Notes: generated from the letters alone by a model not told the origin. Positions 22,800-34,599 are shown, counted from the stretch's first letter. The stretch is 64,000 nt of DNA from Symbiodinium natans (GCA_905221605.1 CAJNDS010000113.1:1699082-1763081), one strand, 5' to 3'. Made by a program: numbers and translations.

Positions 22800-25486
22800 T
22801 CAGGACTCGGCTCCATGCAAAGCATGCTGCGCCCGCGATGGTGAACGTCTGAAGGTAAACTGTTGCACCCTTGAGCCGAAACCGTACACCCTAAACCCCG
22901 AGACCCCACAAAACCCAAAAGGTTTGCCTGAGACCCCACATCCGAAGGCTTAAGACCCAAGACCTCCCCTGAGCCTGGCCTCATGACAAAGTCGCGGCCA
23001 CCAGACTCGCTGTCTTCAGACACCTCCAGGATAAAGAGCTTCTCCTTGGTTTGGGGTTGAGGGCTGAGGGTTTAAGTTTAGCAGGGGTGAGCCAAGGGTT
23101 TAGGGAAATATAAGGGTGCTGAGGAGACTCTACAACAGCTAGAAGCCAGTCAGAAACTAGCAGCGACAAACCTTTTTTAGCACATAGACAAGAGCGAGAA
23201 TGTGAATCTAGAACGAATGCGAGTACATACCTAGACTCACTACCTCGGGCTGTTCATGTCCGCAGTGCCTTGGAAGAACCCTGAACCTGCAAGTCAAAGA
23301 GGACAATCAATACGCACACCCTAGGCCCAGTCAGCCATCCGACAAGTAGCTAAGCTTGAGCGTAGGGTGTAGGGTCTAAGGCCTGGGGTTCGCTCAGAGT
23401 TGCATAGACGCCATTGTTGGACGGCTTCTCACGGAAGCAATACCTCAGAAGTGCTGCGTCCATACGGCCATACATACGTTCCACCACTCGTCAGCCAAGA
23501 ATAAAGGCCAAAACGGAACTTAATGAGAACCAACTTCCTTCACGCCAGCAAGTGTGGCCAAGGAGAAGCCGATGCACAGCAGGCCTATGTGCGACTCCTA
23601 AAGCCAAAACTACAAGCCCCAAGCCCCCAAAAACACCTTTCAACCAAAACCCTACAGGGTTTAGGAGTTTAGGGTTGAGGGACTAGGTTTGTGGGTTGTA
23701 AGGTCAAAGTCGCTCAAGCATGGTTTGGCTGTGGCCGACCAAGGCAATATTCACCTTTCAGGCTTGGTGAAGACGCCGGTTTCGGGAAGCAAGAGGTGCT
23801 ATCCCGAAGCCCTAACACCCCTCGTACCTTAAGAACCTCAAACTCACACTTGTCTGCAACTTGTTGTTACAGCACCTTCACAGGAATATCTGTTGTGGGC
23901 CTATGAACTCCGACCTTCCCTGGATACCGAAGGGTTAGAGTCCCCGAATCGCGGGTGGCCGAAGCGGAGGTTCCCAAGGTTTTTAGGGCTTCGGGTTAGG
24001 GGGTAGGGGGAGGGGGGTGGTCTCCAGGGTCTGGAATCTGATTCCTGGGCTACCGTCAAGCAGCTCGGAAGACACGACACCAAAAGTAACACATGCAATT
24101 TTTCCAGGAACCTACAACTCGAAAATCATAGAAAATTGCATGCAAATGGGTATATCATTTTACGCAACTATGTTGCACTATCTCTCCCCTTTCATCATCT
24201 TATGAAATTATGCTATATGATCTCTCTATACAATCCCTAAACCCTAAACCCTCAACGCGAAAACCCTAACCCCCCCCCCCTATCTCACATCCCTGCTATG
24301 GTATCTGGATTGAAGCTCTTTCACTGTTTAGGGAGTTCGTCTCCAAGCGCCGAACCGAGAGCTTGGGGGTTTTCAGGGGTTTAGGGTTTGGGGTTTAGGG
24401 TTTAGGGTTTGGGGTTTAGGGTTTAGGGTTTGGGTTTAGGGTTTGGGGTTTAGGGTTTGTAAGAGCTTAGGGCTTGGGCTTAGGGAGGTTCCCGGTCCGG
24501 CCTCTTCAAGAAGCTCTGAGCCTGGCGGTGTGCAAAGGGGGGGTCCTTTGGGGGTGGACAGAGCAAATTTCGCTCAACTTGTTCGCGAAGTGGGGGTTTA
24601 CGAAACTAGGGGACCCCTAACATAGACCCCCAAAAAGTAGGATTCCCTTATCACAAGGACCCCGATAAGGCTAAACCCCTAAATCCAAAAATTCCAAAAC
24701 CCCATAATCCTCAAACGCCCTACACTCAACCCTGTATTCTAAGCCCTGGATCCCAAAGCTTCGGGACCCCAAGCCCCAACCCCTAAGAGTTTATAAACCC
24801 TAAACCCCAAATCCTAAACCCTAAACCCTTTCCCTGAAAGCCCCGAGCTCTGGGGTCAGTCTATGTACCTTGTATAGCTTCTATATACCTTATAGAGTCC
24901 CTAAAAGACCCCTGAAAATGTATATATATATATGTATATATGTATATATATATATATATGTACAAGTATCACCCTAACACCCTAAACCCCAGAGGTCAGT
25001 CCTGAGACATTCTGATACTCCTCCCAGTTGAAATCCTCGCCGAGCCGGTAGGTCTCCTTCTGTCGGTTTTCTGGGGTTTAGGGTTTCGGGTTGAGGGGAT
25101 ACATATATATATATATATACGTATATGTATACATGCATTATTTATATTAATTTTTATATTTATATTTATATTCATATTAATATTGATGCTGTGGATGGAG
25201 GAAATCTCGCACCGCTTTTGCCAGGCCCGCCTGTGGCAACCGATTTTGTTGAGCCGGTGAATGGAGGAAATCTTGCACCACCCTCTTGATCTGCTCCAAA
25301 CACACCATCTGACGCCAACCCCACGCCCCCTCTTTAACATTGGTGATTGTCACGATGGGAGCGGTGCAAGATTTGTGTCATTGGGCCTAGTCCTGAAAAT
25401 CTGCTTTTCGCAGCAATGTTAAAACGGGGGCGAGGGGAGAGAATGGTATGCACCCTGAAAAGCGGTGCAAGATTTCCTCCATCCAC

Positions 25487-25521
<35 letters not shown>

Positions 25522-27244
25522 TTATTTATATATTTATTTATTTATTTATATTTATATATGGGAATGTAATATATATATATATACACGTAATGTATATGTA
25601 TATATATATATATACATAATATACTATATCATGGATATAGTTGTAGAGCCTCAACGGCTTACAGGCTTCTGGGGTGTGCAGCACCCACCGAGATCAAAAT
25701 GACCTAGACCTTCGCACATCGCGCACACCGTGCGAACATCGCATGGCCTGGAGATCGAACCTCCAGCAAACCAAGAACTCACAGAGAGACTTTTTTGCTT
25801 CAAGGGCATCCTCTGGGTGACATATGGAGGTTTAGCATATAGGGTGCCCCTAATGTGGACAAATACTAGGATCCCCTTAAAATCAGGACCCCAAATCACG
25901 TACCCCTACTATCGTAAAACCCCCATCTCATCAAAACGGAAGATGTACTCAGGTGGCCTGCTAAACCCGAACAGCGCCTTCACCGCACCGCTCTTGAATG
26001 TGAGGCCATGGGCCATCAAGCCGCGACTGCCCGCATGGGACTCCTACAGGTTCTTGGAGGGGGGGAAGGGGGTTTCGGGTTTAGAGTTCAGGGTTTAGGG
26101 TTTAGGGCCTAGGGTTTAAGGGTTCTTAAAGGGGGGGAAGTGGGGGTTTGAGGGTCTTATAAACCCGAACCCTGAACACTAAGCCATGTGCTCTGAGGAT
26201 CTTCAAACTGTCAAACAATGCCCAGACAGTCAGGGCTTTGGGGTAGTTCGTTCTTCGGGGAAGTGGGGGCTGGTGGTATGAGTTCAGGACGTGACAGGGG
26301 CTCAGTTTTTCGGGGATTCGGTATAGTATAGCATTTTGCAGTAGTTCAAGCATTCGTACTAGCATGTGTATTCGTATTCGTAGTCGTAGTAGTGTAGTAG
26401 AAGAAGTAGTAGTCGTCGTCGTCGTAGCAACAGCAGTAGTAGGAGTACTGGCTTTAAAGTTTAAAGTATAGAAAAGTATACTTGGATTACGTGGTTTAGA
26501 GTCCTAGTACAAGTGTCAGCATAGTAGCAGTACGGTATTGGCATAGTATGAGTCAAGTATGAGTGGAGACATAGTATATTATTAATACGGCATTAGCATC
26601 ACATTGTACTCGCATAAGTAATTACAGCATTTTCTTCAAAACTCCCCCTATGTCGCCCTTCAAGGTTTCCCCTCAAGAATTCAGTCCCTAATTCCTTACA
26701 AAAAGCCAGCAAGTACACCCTGAACCCCAAATGTCCTGCTCCAGCTGCGTCTCAAAGGCCTCGCGCAGGTCTGGAGAAGGCCTGGTCATGGTCCCCCAAC
26801 CCCAGCAGCGGAAGTCCCATTGGCCGGTAGGCAATTCGTCCGAAACAGCACGGCACTAAACCCTCATCTCCGAAGCCTACTAACCCTAAGCCATAACTTC
26901 AAAACATTCGTGCTGCATCTTAAGAGCCGTATGCCCTCATGAAACCAACCGTCTAGCGCTATAGAAGCCTGAGAAGACAGCTCACAGAACCAACAAGATG
27001 TGAAATGGGGGATGCTTATTGCAACTGTTTTTTTTTTGTTTGGGGGAGGGGGGGTATGTTTCGGCTATGATTCGTGGGTATGTTTCGGGCTATGATTCAG
27101 GGGTATGTTTTCGGGTATGTTTCGCGGGGGTTCCAACGTGCCTCCTTACTCAAGCTTAGAGCAAGCTGCTCGAAACATCCATACACACACACATATATAG
27201 ATATATACATATAATAAATAAATAAACATATATATATATAACAC

Positions 27245-27329
<85 letters not shown>

Positions 27330-30300
27330 AACATAGACATCGACATACACATATACATAAACATAGACATAGATACATACACATATATACATATACATAT
27401 ATACAATATACATATACACATATATACATATATTTATATTAATTAATCTTTTTATTCATATTTACACATATGTAGATAACTCTGGTGAGCACGCCTCTCC
27501 AACAGCCGCGGGCGCAGCTTTGGCACCAGCTCAAGCCTCACACCCGCAGTGGCATGCACGGGCCCTTCAGGTTTAGGGTTTAGGGTTTAGGGCCGTTTGG
27601 GGTTTAGGGCCCCATATGGGTAGTCCTCTTTTATACGGTGCCGTACTGTATAGGGGACCCAGAAAGGACCCTAACTTAGAGAGCTACCCATATAAGTAAC
27701 TTTGTGTGTTTGGGGGCTCATCAGCTTTGCTTCTTTGGCAGTAGGGTTGGTTGGACAGAAGCGTCCCAAGAAGTAAGGCGAGATGTCCATATTGTGTGGG
27801 TTTTAAGGGGCTGTCAGCCTTTTGGGTAGACGGAATCTAGACGAGCAACTCGCTAACTTCGGGTCAAGCCCTCATGGATGAAAGAAGACATTGCATCTCC
27901 TACAGCTACAGGATACACTAAGACAAATAAAGCGACATGCCCTCTAGCACCGGCTCCGAAGATCTCAGCTGGTGTGGTGCAAGCAAGAAGCGCCAACAAA
28001 GCCTTGAACTTCTCCCAGTGCTGCTCTTCACGTGGATAGCCACGGTGCTGAAACTCACCATCCAGGAGCCGGGTGATGTTGTCACCGTGCCGGGACTTCA
28101 GCATGTCCATCTGCTGCGCAGAGGCGAAAGGTATGTTGTCCATCTGCACGAAGCCATGTTCCCCGTGGTGCTTCTCGATCATGTATGGCACAGGCTTGAG
28201 GCTAGCCGGGACGAGGGCTTTCAATCGCTCATCTCCCGTGGGTCCCAAGAAGAACATGTTGTAGGCCGTCTCCATGGCACGCATGAGGTTGCTCGAAGCC
28301 ACCAGGTCCAGCTTGGGATGGCCGATGTCTGCAAGATGGGACAAAAAGCGTCGCCCAGCCGCCTGCATCCACAGACCCCTATTTAGGGTTTAGGGTTTAG
28401 GGTTTAGGGTTTAGGGTTTACTGTGCGCAAGATTCATGCATGCTGCCCTGCCGCCCTCAACCCTGCAGACCCTCAACTGTTTTGGCCTGGGACTGGTACG
28501 CGGCGCAGTCCGTAAGGAATGGATCTTGGTAGAGGCCATGCAGCGGAATCACACCACCGCAGCAGGAGTCTGCCTGCAACATCAGCGGCGTGGGGTTTAG
28601 GGTGTAGTATAGGGTCCCGTACACAGTTTCAGGCTCCCGAGGGGGCGAGTAGGTGTGCTGCTCCAGGCCCTCCCATAAGCTCTAAGCCCACAGTCTGATA
28701 TCTACACCCCCAACCCCGAAACCCTGTCAAATCTACACCCCAACCCTGCACCCTGCAAACCCTGCCTCACAGCTTTGCCTGCATGTGGCGCTCTTCTTCC
28801 CCACCCACTCATACAGCTCGGGGTCGGATGGAAAGCGGCGAATCTTTGTCGTGCACCTGAGGGTGTCGTCCATGTCCACAAGTCTTACTGACATTCGGGG
28901 TCGACAGTCAATAATCCCGGCGTACACTTTGGCTGATGTGAATCCTTCAGGATCGCGTTGATAGAGAGTGGGTTAAGGGCTTGTTTATGGGGCTGAAGGA
29001 GAAAATTCGAGTTTAAAGTTGAGAGATGAGGGGTTGTGACTTGAAAGAGCTGAGGCCGCATGGGAGCTGAGATCTGTCGTCTGTCCATGGATGTTCGAGT
29101 TCGACCTCTGGGCAGAACCCGTGGTGCAAGGAAGTGCCTCACCCGCCTGATTCCACGCGCTTTTGGACATGAGGTGCTCGCATGAAGAGGTGAAAAGCCA
29201 GACAACCATACCCATGCTCTTTCAAAGGCCATGGGGAGCAAAAGCCCCTAAACCCTAAACCCAAAAAAACCTAAACCCTAAAAACCCTAAACCCTAAACC
29301 CTACGGGACGGGGCCACAAGGCGTCCAGGGCGACCGCAAGCGGGAGCCAAGCCAAGCCATGAATCACAAAAGAAGGGTTTTAGAGCTCCTGGACGCAGAT
29401 CCTGACAACTTGAACCCATGAAAGTGGTAACCCTCAAGGCTGAAGACTGGCAACTAGAAGCCCCAAGCAGCCTCTACACGGCCTCCTGAAACCTTTGAAG
29501 AGCATACTCGAGAGGCTGAGAGGCTTCGGGCTTCGAGCCTGGGCATCCCTGGTCTACTATTTGCTTAAGAACCCCAAAAGAACAAAAAAACAATAACCCC
29601 TATATTTTCCCCTTGATAAGGAAGAATATGTTCTGATCTTTTTTTTTGGGAGGGGGTTCTTGAGCAATTAGTAGTGGTCTAGGGTTGAGGTTTTTAACTG
29701 TTGCCAGGACACACTTCGGGTGCTTTGGAGGGATCGCTGGCCTCGTTGGTGAGCTCCTGGAAACCTGGTAAGGGCAACTTCGGGGCTTAGGGCTTAGGGT
29801 TTAGGGTTTAGGGTTTAGGTTTAGGGTTTAGGGTTTAGGGACTAGGGCTAGGGGGGGGAGGTGCAACATGACCAAGTCACTACTCGGGGCCACCTACAGC
29901 ACTGGCTGGAAGCATTTTTCCAACCAGGGGCTGAAAGACAGTTCCTGTGCTTCGTACAACTTCCGAGCCGCTTGTTTGCATGCCCTAAATCCCTAGTTCA
30001 TGAAGGAAGCCAGTAAGGTTCGGGTGCCCAGGCGTGCTTAGGATTCGTGGATTTGGGGGAGTGTGGGGGTGGCCTACCTGACAAGGCCACGTCTCAAAGA
30101 ACTTGCACCGGCGCAACCTCGAAACCCAACGTGCTCGTGGGTTTTCTTTCTGAGGTGCCGGTAAAGCGGTTCTCTCCGGCAGAGCGGATCTTGTAGTCAT
30201 CCTCAGTACCGGCTTAGGTTTCAACGGGTGCTCTATAAATCGCATTTTGCTTGGCATCGTTTGTGGCTGCAGTGTCTATTCGTGCCGTAGTTAACGCCAA

Positions 30301-31366
30301 ACCCCTAAACCGCCAGGTACTTCCCTCACACGACACTTCCTGAGAATGGCGAGGTCAGCAACAAAACGATCATACCCGTAGATCGGGATTTCCCCCCTTA
30401 TACTACCGGTCCTCAATAGGGATTACATCGTATCCCCTACTATAACCCCTATTAAGGACTGTTATTCTAAAGGGGGCGGGGGGGGCATCCCAAGCCGTAT
30501 TCATGACAAACAAACGCTGCCGCCCGAGGCATAAAACATGCAACCGCGACTCGTCGATGTGGGCCTCTCGGCTGAAGTTGTGGCCCAGCCGCAGCCTTTA
30601 GTTGAAAGGGGGCTTTACGAAAATAGAGGACCCCGAATATAGACCCCCAAATAGCAGGATTCCCTGATAACCCCCAAAGAAGGCACCCTTCCACTTCGGA
30701 AACCAGCAAACGGAAATCTGCTGCAGAACCCTAGAAATGGGTATTTGGAGTCCGCTCGAGCGGGTGTGGGGGGGGGGGGGGGGAAGGAGGTCACGGAGTC
30801 CTTTCAGCCTGCAGAAGCCTCCCCATAGGCCGAGGGGGTGACACATGGGGTGCACGTTTTTTCATGTTTTGGTCCCACGTGTGCCCAGCCGCTCCTCAGC
30901 AGAGCCTCCATTAAGGGCACCAGTCATGGCAAAGTGTCGTCGCACCGCGGCCTGCGAGCATTTTAGGGTTTAGGGTTTAGGGTTTTTGGCGGGGCGTTCA
31001 AGATGTCTACATCCGACATGCCTTGCAATACCATCCTGAGTGGGATGTTACCCCTTGTACTAAGAGTCCTTAATAGGGATTGTGGTAGGGGGTACTAGAA
31101 TCCCCAATATAAGGACTGTTAGTATATGGGGGGGGACATCCCAAACCATCCTCTTTATACTCTTTATGATCAACCGCTTTGGCCAGCTCTGACAGCAAAG
31201 CTCCGCTAGCGCTTACACAATCCTCAGCCCCGCCAAGGGTCTAACGCAAATGCGGGGCCCAGACCTACCGCGCCCTCGCGCCCTCCCCCCAACAAAAACT
31301 CCCCAACTCCCAAGCACCAAAACCTCCAAGACCCCCAAACCTCCCCAAACCCCCCAAAACCTCCAG

Positions 31367-31408
<42 letters not shown>

Positions 31409-32645
31409 AAAATCCTCCAAAACACCCCAAGGCCCTTAACAAATACCCCGGCCTCCAGGTCTGGGCGCGTCTCCTGGAAGAGACGCTCGGCCAGGGCCGG
31501 GTCCTCCCAGGTGTTTTGGGCTTTTGAAGGCTTGGTTGGGTCTAGGGCTTAAGGTTGAGGGTTTAGGGTTCAGGGTTTATAGGGTTTATAGGTTTATAGG
31601 TTTATAGGGTTTATAGGGTTTATAGGGGCTATAGGGGTTTTGGGGTCTGTAGGGTCTTTAGGGTTTAAGGTTTAGGGTGTAGGGTTTAGGCTTCCTCTAA
31701 ACCCGAAAGCCTGTAACTCCAAACAACTCAGAGGGCTGGGGGCTTAGAGGGGTTTAAAGGGCTTTTTGGGGTGTTCTAGCTTTGGGGCTCAGGGTCTACA
31801 TTCTATAGGTTGCGGAAATGGGTTTTTAGGGGTTCTATTAATTATACTGGGTGTCTCGGGAGCGTTGTAGGATTTAGGGCTTTTGGGGTTTCGCGCTTTT
31901 GTGGAGCTTTTGCGGGTTTAATTAAGCTTTGGGGGCATTGGACAGTCCTAGAGCGCATGGACCCCCAAAACCCCAACACACCCTACAAACCCTGAGAACC
32001 CTTCCCCCCCCCCTGAAAAAAAAAAAACAACGCAAAGCCCTACAAAAACCTTTAAAAGACCCAAACAAAACCTTCAAACCACCTAATAAACAAAAAACGA
32101 AGGCACGGAACAACGACCCAAAAACGGAAAGCCCTAACATATCCTAACATCCCCACACAAAGCCCCCAAAAAAACGAAAAGCACTAACATCCCCACACAA
32201 ACCCCGCCTTGGTACACTTGTACTGGAGGATGTTTGCACAGGAGAGGCCATGCCTTGGTCTCTTCCGAACACCACGCCCCGTCCCCCCCCCGGGTCTCAA
32301 CGCGGGGTTTCGGGCTTCGGGTTTAGGGTTGAGGGTTGAGGGTCTGGGGTCTATGAGGGTTTGGGGGTTCATGTTTATGGGGTTTGGGGCGTAGGGCCTA
32401 TAGGGTCCGCAGCCTCAACCCGGATGGCCCGAAGCCCTCTCTAACGGTGAGAGCCCATACCCCAGAGGTGCTCAGCCAAGCTGCCGGACCCAAAACATAC
32501 GAATCTTCAGCGTCTTCGTGCGCACGGCCGCGGGCTTGGCCGTTGCTGCTGAAGGCGCTGTGAGGCGGTAGCCCGGGATGGCCGCAAACAGAAGCAGCGC
32601 CACGATGGTTCTTGCCTGCATGAGCTTCATCCGCGAGAAGCCCAT
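22800..32645 (-). CDS. Histidine phosphatase (phosphoglycerate mutase-like), 13 exons
   Basis: Modelled as exons 32645-32485, 32253-32208, 31503-31453, 28573-28487, 28362-27998, 27536-27495, 26781-26736, 23754-23716, 23597-23542, 23443-23396, 23286-23244, 23044-22980 and 22869-22800. These total 1119 bases, or 372 residues, with all phases matching. An N-terminal hydrophobic stretch (TIVALLLFAAIPGY) is a likely signal peptide or anchor. The catalytic R-H-G triad follows at about 54-56, its Arg codon split by an intron (FWVR|HGLSCANIL). Next come the family motif SSNLMRAMETAYNMF and the second histidine motif VNIALVGHSQTM (His about 274). The histidine phosphatase superfamily forms a phosphohistidine on the RHG histidine; the substrate cannot be told here. 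Introns start GC, GA or GT and end AG|G. The third exon, the seventh (26736-26781) and the last are least certain; the RHG, METAY and GHS exons are firm. Confidence 0.65.
22870..22979 (-). other. Last intron of the phosphatase model
   Basis: The 110 bp between the last two modelled exons, with a GC donor and AG|G acceptor. It contains telomere-like words. If the terminal exon is wrong, the true 3' end lies elsewhere downstream. Confidence 0.4.
24375..24460. repeat. Telomere-type TTTAGGG array (degenerate)
   Basis: About ten TTTAGGG/TTTGGGG heptamers in tandem on the + strand, within a long intron of the phosphatase model. Confidence 0.9.
24591..24680. mobile_element. Palindromic element, family B (partial)
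   Basis: Begins GGGGGTTTACGAAACTAGGG and carries the internal words GACCCCC and GTAGGATTCCC shared with the full copy at 39423-39530. The right end is degenerate. Confidence 0.6.
24918..24962. repeat. (TA)n tract
   Basis: Alternating TATATG/TATATA, about 45 bp. Confidence 0.9.
25186..25490. repeat. Fold-back repeat between AT tracts
   Basis: The word GGATGGAGGAAATCTYGCACC occurs in forward orientation near 25191 and 25260 and in reverse near 25366 (partial) and 25466. GTTAAAGAGGGGGCGTGG near 25318-25337 is also mirrored near 25415-25436. The arrangement is a long imperfect inverted repeat flanked on both sides by (TA)n tracts, so it could extrude as a hairpin. Confidence 0.6.
25489..25625. 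repeat. (TA)n / (TTTA)n tract
   Basis: About 135 bp of AT alternation with TTTA units and short GTATATG breaks. Confidence 0.95.
25826..25924. mobile_element. Palindromic element, family B
   Basis: Left end GGAGGTTTAGCATATAGGG and right end TATCGTAAAACCCCC are imperfect inverted repeats. Internal words (CTAGGATCCCC, ATCAGGACCCC) match the copy at 39423-39530. On the - strand the right end abuts a coding-like stretch at about 25917-26060 (SGAVKALFGFSRPPEYIFRF) of unknown meaning. Confidence 0.7.
26378..26450. repeat. GTA/GTC trinucleotide tract
   Basis: Degenerate GTAGTA and GTCGTC triplets for about 70 bp. Confidence 0.8.
27181..27360. repeat. (CACATA)n hexanucleotide array
   Basis: About 14 tandem copies of CACATA between about 27242 and 27328, flanked by less regular (CA)/(TA) sequence. 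The array lies in an intron of the phosphatase model. Confidence 0.95.
27613..27695. mobile_element. Short palindromic element (ATATGGGTAG termini)
   Basis: ATATGGGTAGTCCTC at the left is mirrored by GAGAGCTACCCATAT at the right, with a GGACCC-containing core. At ~83 bp it has the size and symmetry of a MITE-like hairpin; no target duplication was seen. Confidence 0.55.
27998..28362 (-). CDS. Central exon of the histidine phosphatase
   Basis: The longest exon (365 bp) of this gene. It begins AAGRRFLSHLADIG after an AG|GC acceptor, carries DLVASSNLMRAMETAYNMF and ends WEKFKAL at a GT donor. The preceding 124-bp intron starts GCCAAA, contains five telomere-type heptamers and is bordered on both sides by CAGGC. 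Confidence 0.8.
28384..28420. repeat. Telomere-type array inside an intron
   Basis: Five TTTAGGG copies on the + strand, entirely within the 124-bp intron between two phosphatase exons (28363-28486). Confidence 0.9.
30383..30493. mobile_element. Palindromic element, family A, copy 1
   Basis: Termini TCGGGATTTCCCCCCTTATA and GGGGGCATCCCAA are inverted. Internal GTCCTCAATAGGGATTA and CTATTAAGGAC also mirror each other. Confidence 0.75.
30600..30690. mobile_element. Palindromic element, family B (truncated)
   Basis: Starts GGGGGCTTTACGAAAATAG and continues through GACCCCGAATATAGACCCCC. The right half is missing. Confidence 0.6.
31040..31144. mobile_element. Palindromic element, family A, copy 2
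   Basis: TGGGATGTTACCCCTTGTAC at the left mirrors GTATATGGGGGGGGACATCC at the right, with AGTCCTTAATAGGGATT mirrored by ATAAGGACTGTT. Confidence 0.8.
31367..31412. repeat. Poly-C / poly-A tract
   Basis: About 32 C followed by about 13 A on the + strand. Long homopolymers like this are error-prone in sequencing. Confidence 0.9.
31556..31690. repeat. GGGTTTATA tandem variant
   Basis: Nine-base GGGTTTATA and related GGTTTATA units in tandem, a derivative of the telomere-like word. Confidence 0.85.
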
Positions 32646-33144
32646 TGCAAATCCGACCACAAACCTGGATGCCGTACTGCAATAGGGATGCCAGACTCAG
32701 AAAGGGGTCCGCAATGCCTTCAGACGTACGAGTTGCTGCGACGCTCTGGCAGGTTCTAGATTCACATCTGTTATAATGTCGGCATCCTCGTAAGTAGTGT
32801 TTTGGAGACAACGCAAACCTTGAAGATGGCAGCAGCACAGAAACTGGTGTGGCAGTCTGCAATGATTCTATAGCAAAGCGACAAGTTCTCGCATTCGCAA
32901 GATCATATAGTTTACCAAGTGCGCAATGGGGCAATGCAGACCATTGTTTCTTCTTAGCCGCAGCTGTTGCCAGTTTACGGGAAGTTGCTACGCCTGGTTC
33001 AAACATGTTCAAACGTGCGTTGAGGAGGCTTCTGGTCTGAAGTCGCGGTTAGAGCTCCGCAGACCGTGTGCGATGTACAAAACTGAAGCACCGAGCCCAC
33101 CGCATTGGGTGACCCAGTGCTCGCGCATGCGGCCAGTTACTATT

Positions 33145-33975
33145 TCAGTGGCCGCCAGCATTGAGCCCGCTGCAAGCCTTCATCTTGGGTCGGCAGCTGG
33201 ACTTGACGCAGTGCGTGCACGCGGGTGCCTTGTCGTTGGTAATGCCTGGACTGGGCAGCTGCAACAGGCAATATCGTGTCAGAGTTCGATTGCCGTAGAT
33301 TCAGGCAGCAACCCACACCCTGTTCAACAACTCTGTTTTCGGGATTGGGGTACCGTGTTGAATATTGGACATTATAGGTGACGCGGCCATCGCCACGACA
33401 AACTTTTTGTCTACAGGCCGAGATGCATTGGTTCATGCAGTGGTCCCTCGAGCAGCCCACCAACTGGGCCATGCAGCCTGCACAGCCCGCCGAGTAGCCC
33501 TTCTTCTGCATGCAGTCCTTCGATGAGTCACTACAGCCCCAATCGAAAATCCAAAACGCAGACTCAAACACTGTTCTCACAATTCGCCAAGCCAGGGCCG
33601 CAAAACCCCAAAACAAACATGCCGGCAGTCCTTGGTGCACGGATAGCCGGCAGCGCAGGAGCGGCCACAGTGGTTGAGGGATGCGTCGAAGCTCTTCCTT
33701 CCACCATGCTTCCACACCTTCATGTCGTTGGCGTTGGTGCAGCTACCGCCCTCCACCTCCTCTTCCACGTACACGGCTTCCTCCTCATCTTCCTCATCAT
33801 TGGAGGCATCCTCCAAAGCCTCCAGGTAGTCGACCTTCATGCCGCGCAGCTGGTGGAGCTCCAGGCTGCAGTCGCCGCCTGAGGCACAGGTGTCGTCTGC
33901 GGCCATCGCAGCCTCGATGTCCTCGCCGCGTGCGGCCACAAATGCGAGAAGGGCTGCAAGGATGCGCAGGGCCAT
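33145..33975 (-). CDS. Cys-rich secreted protein, 3 exons
   Basis: Exons 33975-33631, 33517-33419 and 33228-33145 join to 175 residues. The protein starts with a signal peptide (MALRILAALLAFVAARG), followed by an acidic stretch (about 55-75) and a Cys-rich domain of roughly 95 residues. Its ordered motifs are SCTNANDMKVW, NHCGRSC, KGYSAGCAGCM, CSRDHCMNQC and CVKSSCRPKMKACSGL. I recall similar short Cys-rich proteins in Symbiodiniaceae; function unknown, probably secreted and disulfide-bonded. Intron 1 (113 bp) is GA...AG and is bordered by the 9-bp direct repeat AAGGACTGC. Intron 2 (190 bp) is GC...AG. The exact junction of intron 2 is the weakest point, since a slightly different acceptor would add two or three residues. 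The ATG was chosen as the one directly before the hydrophobic core. Confidence 0.75.
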
Positions 33976-34084
33976 GGCTTGCCAAGGGAGCACTGCTATA
34001 CGCACCCGTCGGTTGGCAGCTGCGAATGCTTGGAGCCTGGAGGTGGATGTGGAAGAGGGTCATTTTATTCTTTTCTTGGGGGGG

Positions 34085-34170
34085 GGGGTTCCGAAAACAG
34101 GGGTACACTTTTTGAGGGGTTCCTAGGATTATAGTACTTTGGGGTATGTTAGAGGTACCCCTGTTTTAGA
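34085..34170. mobile_element. Small palindromic element
   Basis: Left GAAAACAGGGGTACA is mirrored by right GTACCCCTGTTTT around an AGGATTATAG core. It is about 80 bp, lies just upstream of the Cys-rich gene's start, and is MITE-like in shape only. Confidence 0.5.
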
Positions 34171-34599
34171 AATGCCAATTTCAAGGCCTCATCATCCAGG
34201 AAAGTCGAGCGTCGGGGCTCATGACTAAAATCAGCTATTGAGGACGTTCCGTAGCGTCGGCTTGCACTCTTAAATCGCATTCCTGTCACTTGGACAACAC
34301 ATCCGATGGTATCTGGTGAAAGGTAGGCTTCTGCATTCCAGGATTTCGCCCAGGGTTGGCCCTAAACCCCTCCATTTTACAACTGAACACTCTTTTCTTC
34401 TTGAGACTGGGGGTTTGCCACTCGCCACAGAGTGTTTTCTTTCAGGGTCTAGGGCCGAGGTTCCGATGGAGTGCCGCCCACCGTTGTTTAAAGGCTTGTA
34501 TCACCTCTGACTCAGGGGGCTTCTAGAGCTCCAGCAGCCAAGCGACATGCGAAAGAGTTTGCTATGCAGCCCTCTTGCCGAGAAGCTTTCGCGTGGAAA

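Larger units (their letters stand above)
28574..31452. other. Long intron of the phosphatase model
   Basis: About 2.9 kb without a firm exon. It contains telomere-type words (29230-29305, 29788-29838), two family A palindromes, one family B fragment and poly-G/poly-C tracts. A coding-like stretch at 28790-28900 on the - strand (RRFPSDPELYEWVGKK) does not fit the reading phase of the model and is left out. Confidence 0.45.

Noticed and set aside
25917-26060. Coding-like - strand stretch (SGAVKALFGFSRPPEYIFRF)
   Set aside because: Its end overlaps the terminus of a family B palindrome and it does not fit the phosphatase reading phase; no other gene could be built around it.
28733-28927. Coding-like - strand stretch (RRFPSDPELYEWVGKK) near the phosphatase exons
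   Set aside because: No AG|G acceptor gives a phase that joins it to its neighbours, while the model without it stays in frame. It may be an exon of an alternative transcript.
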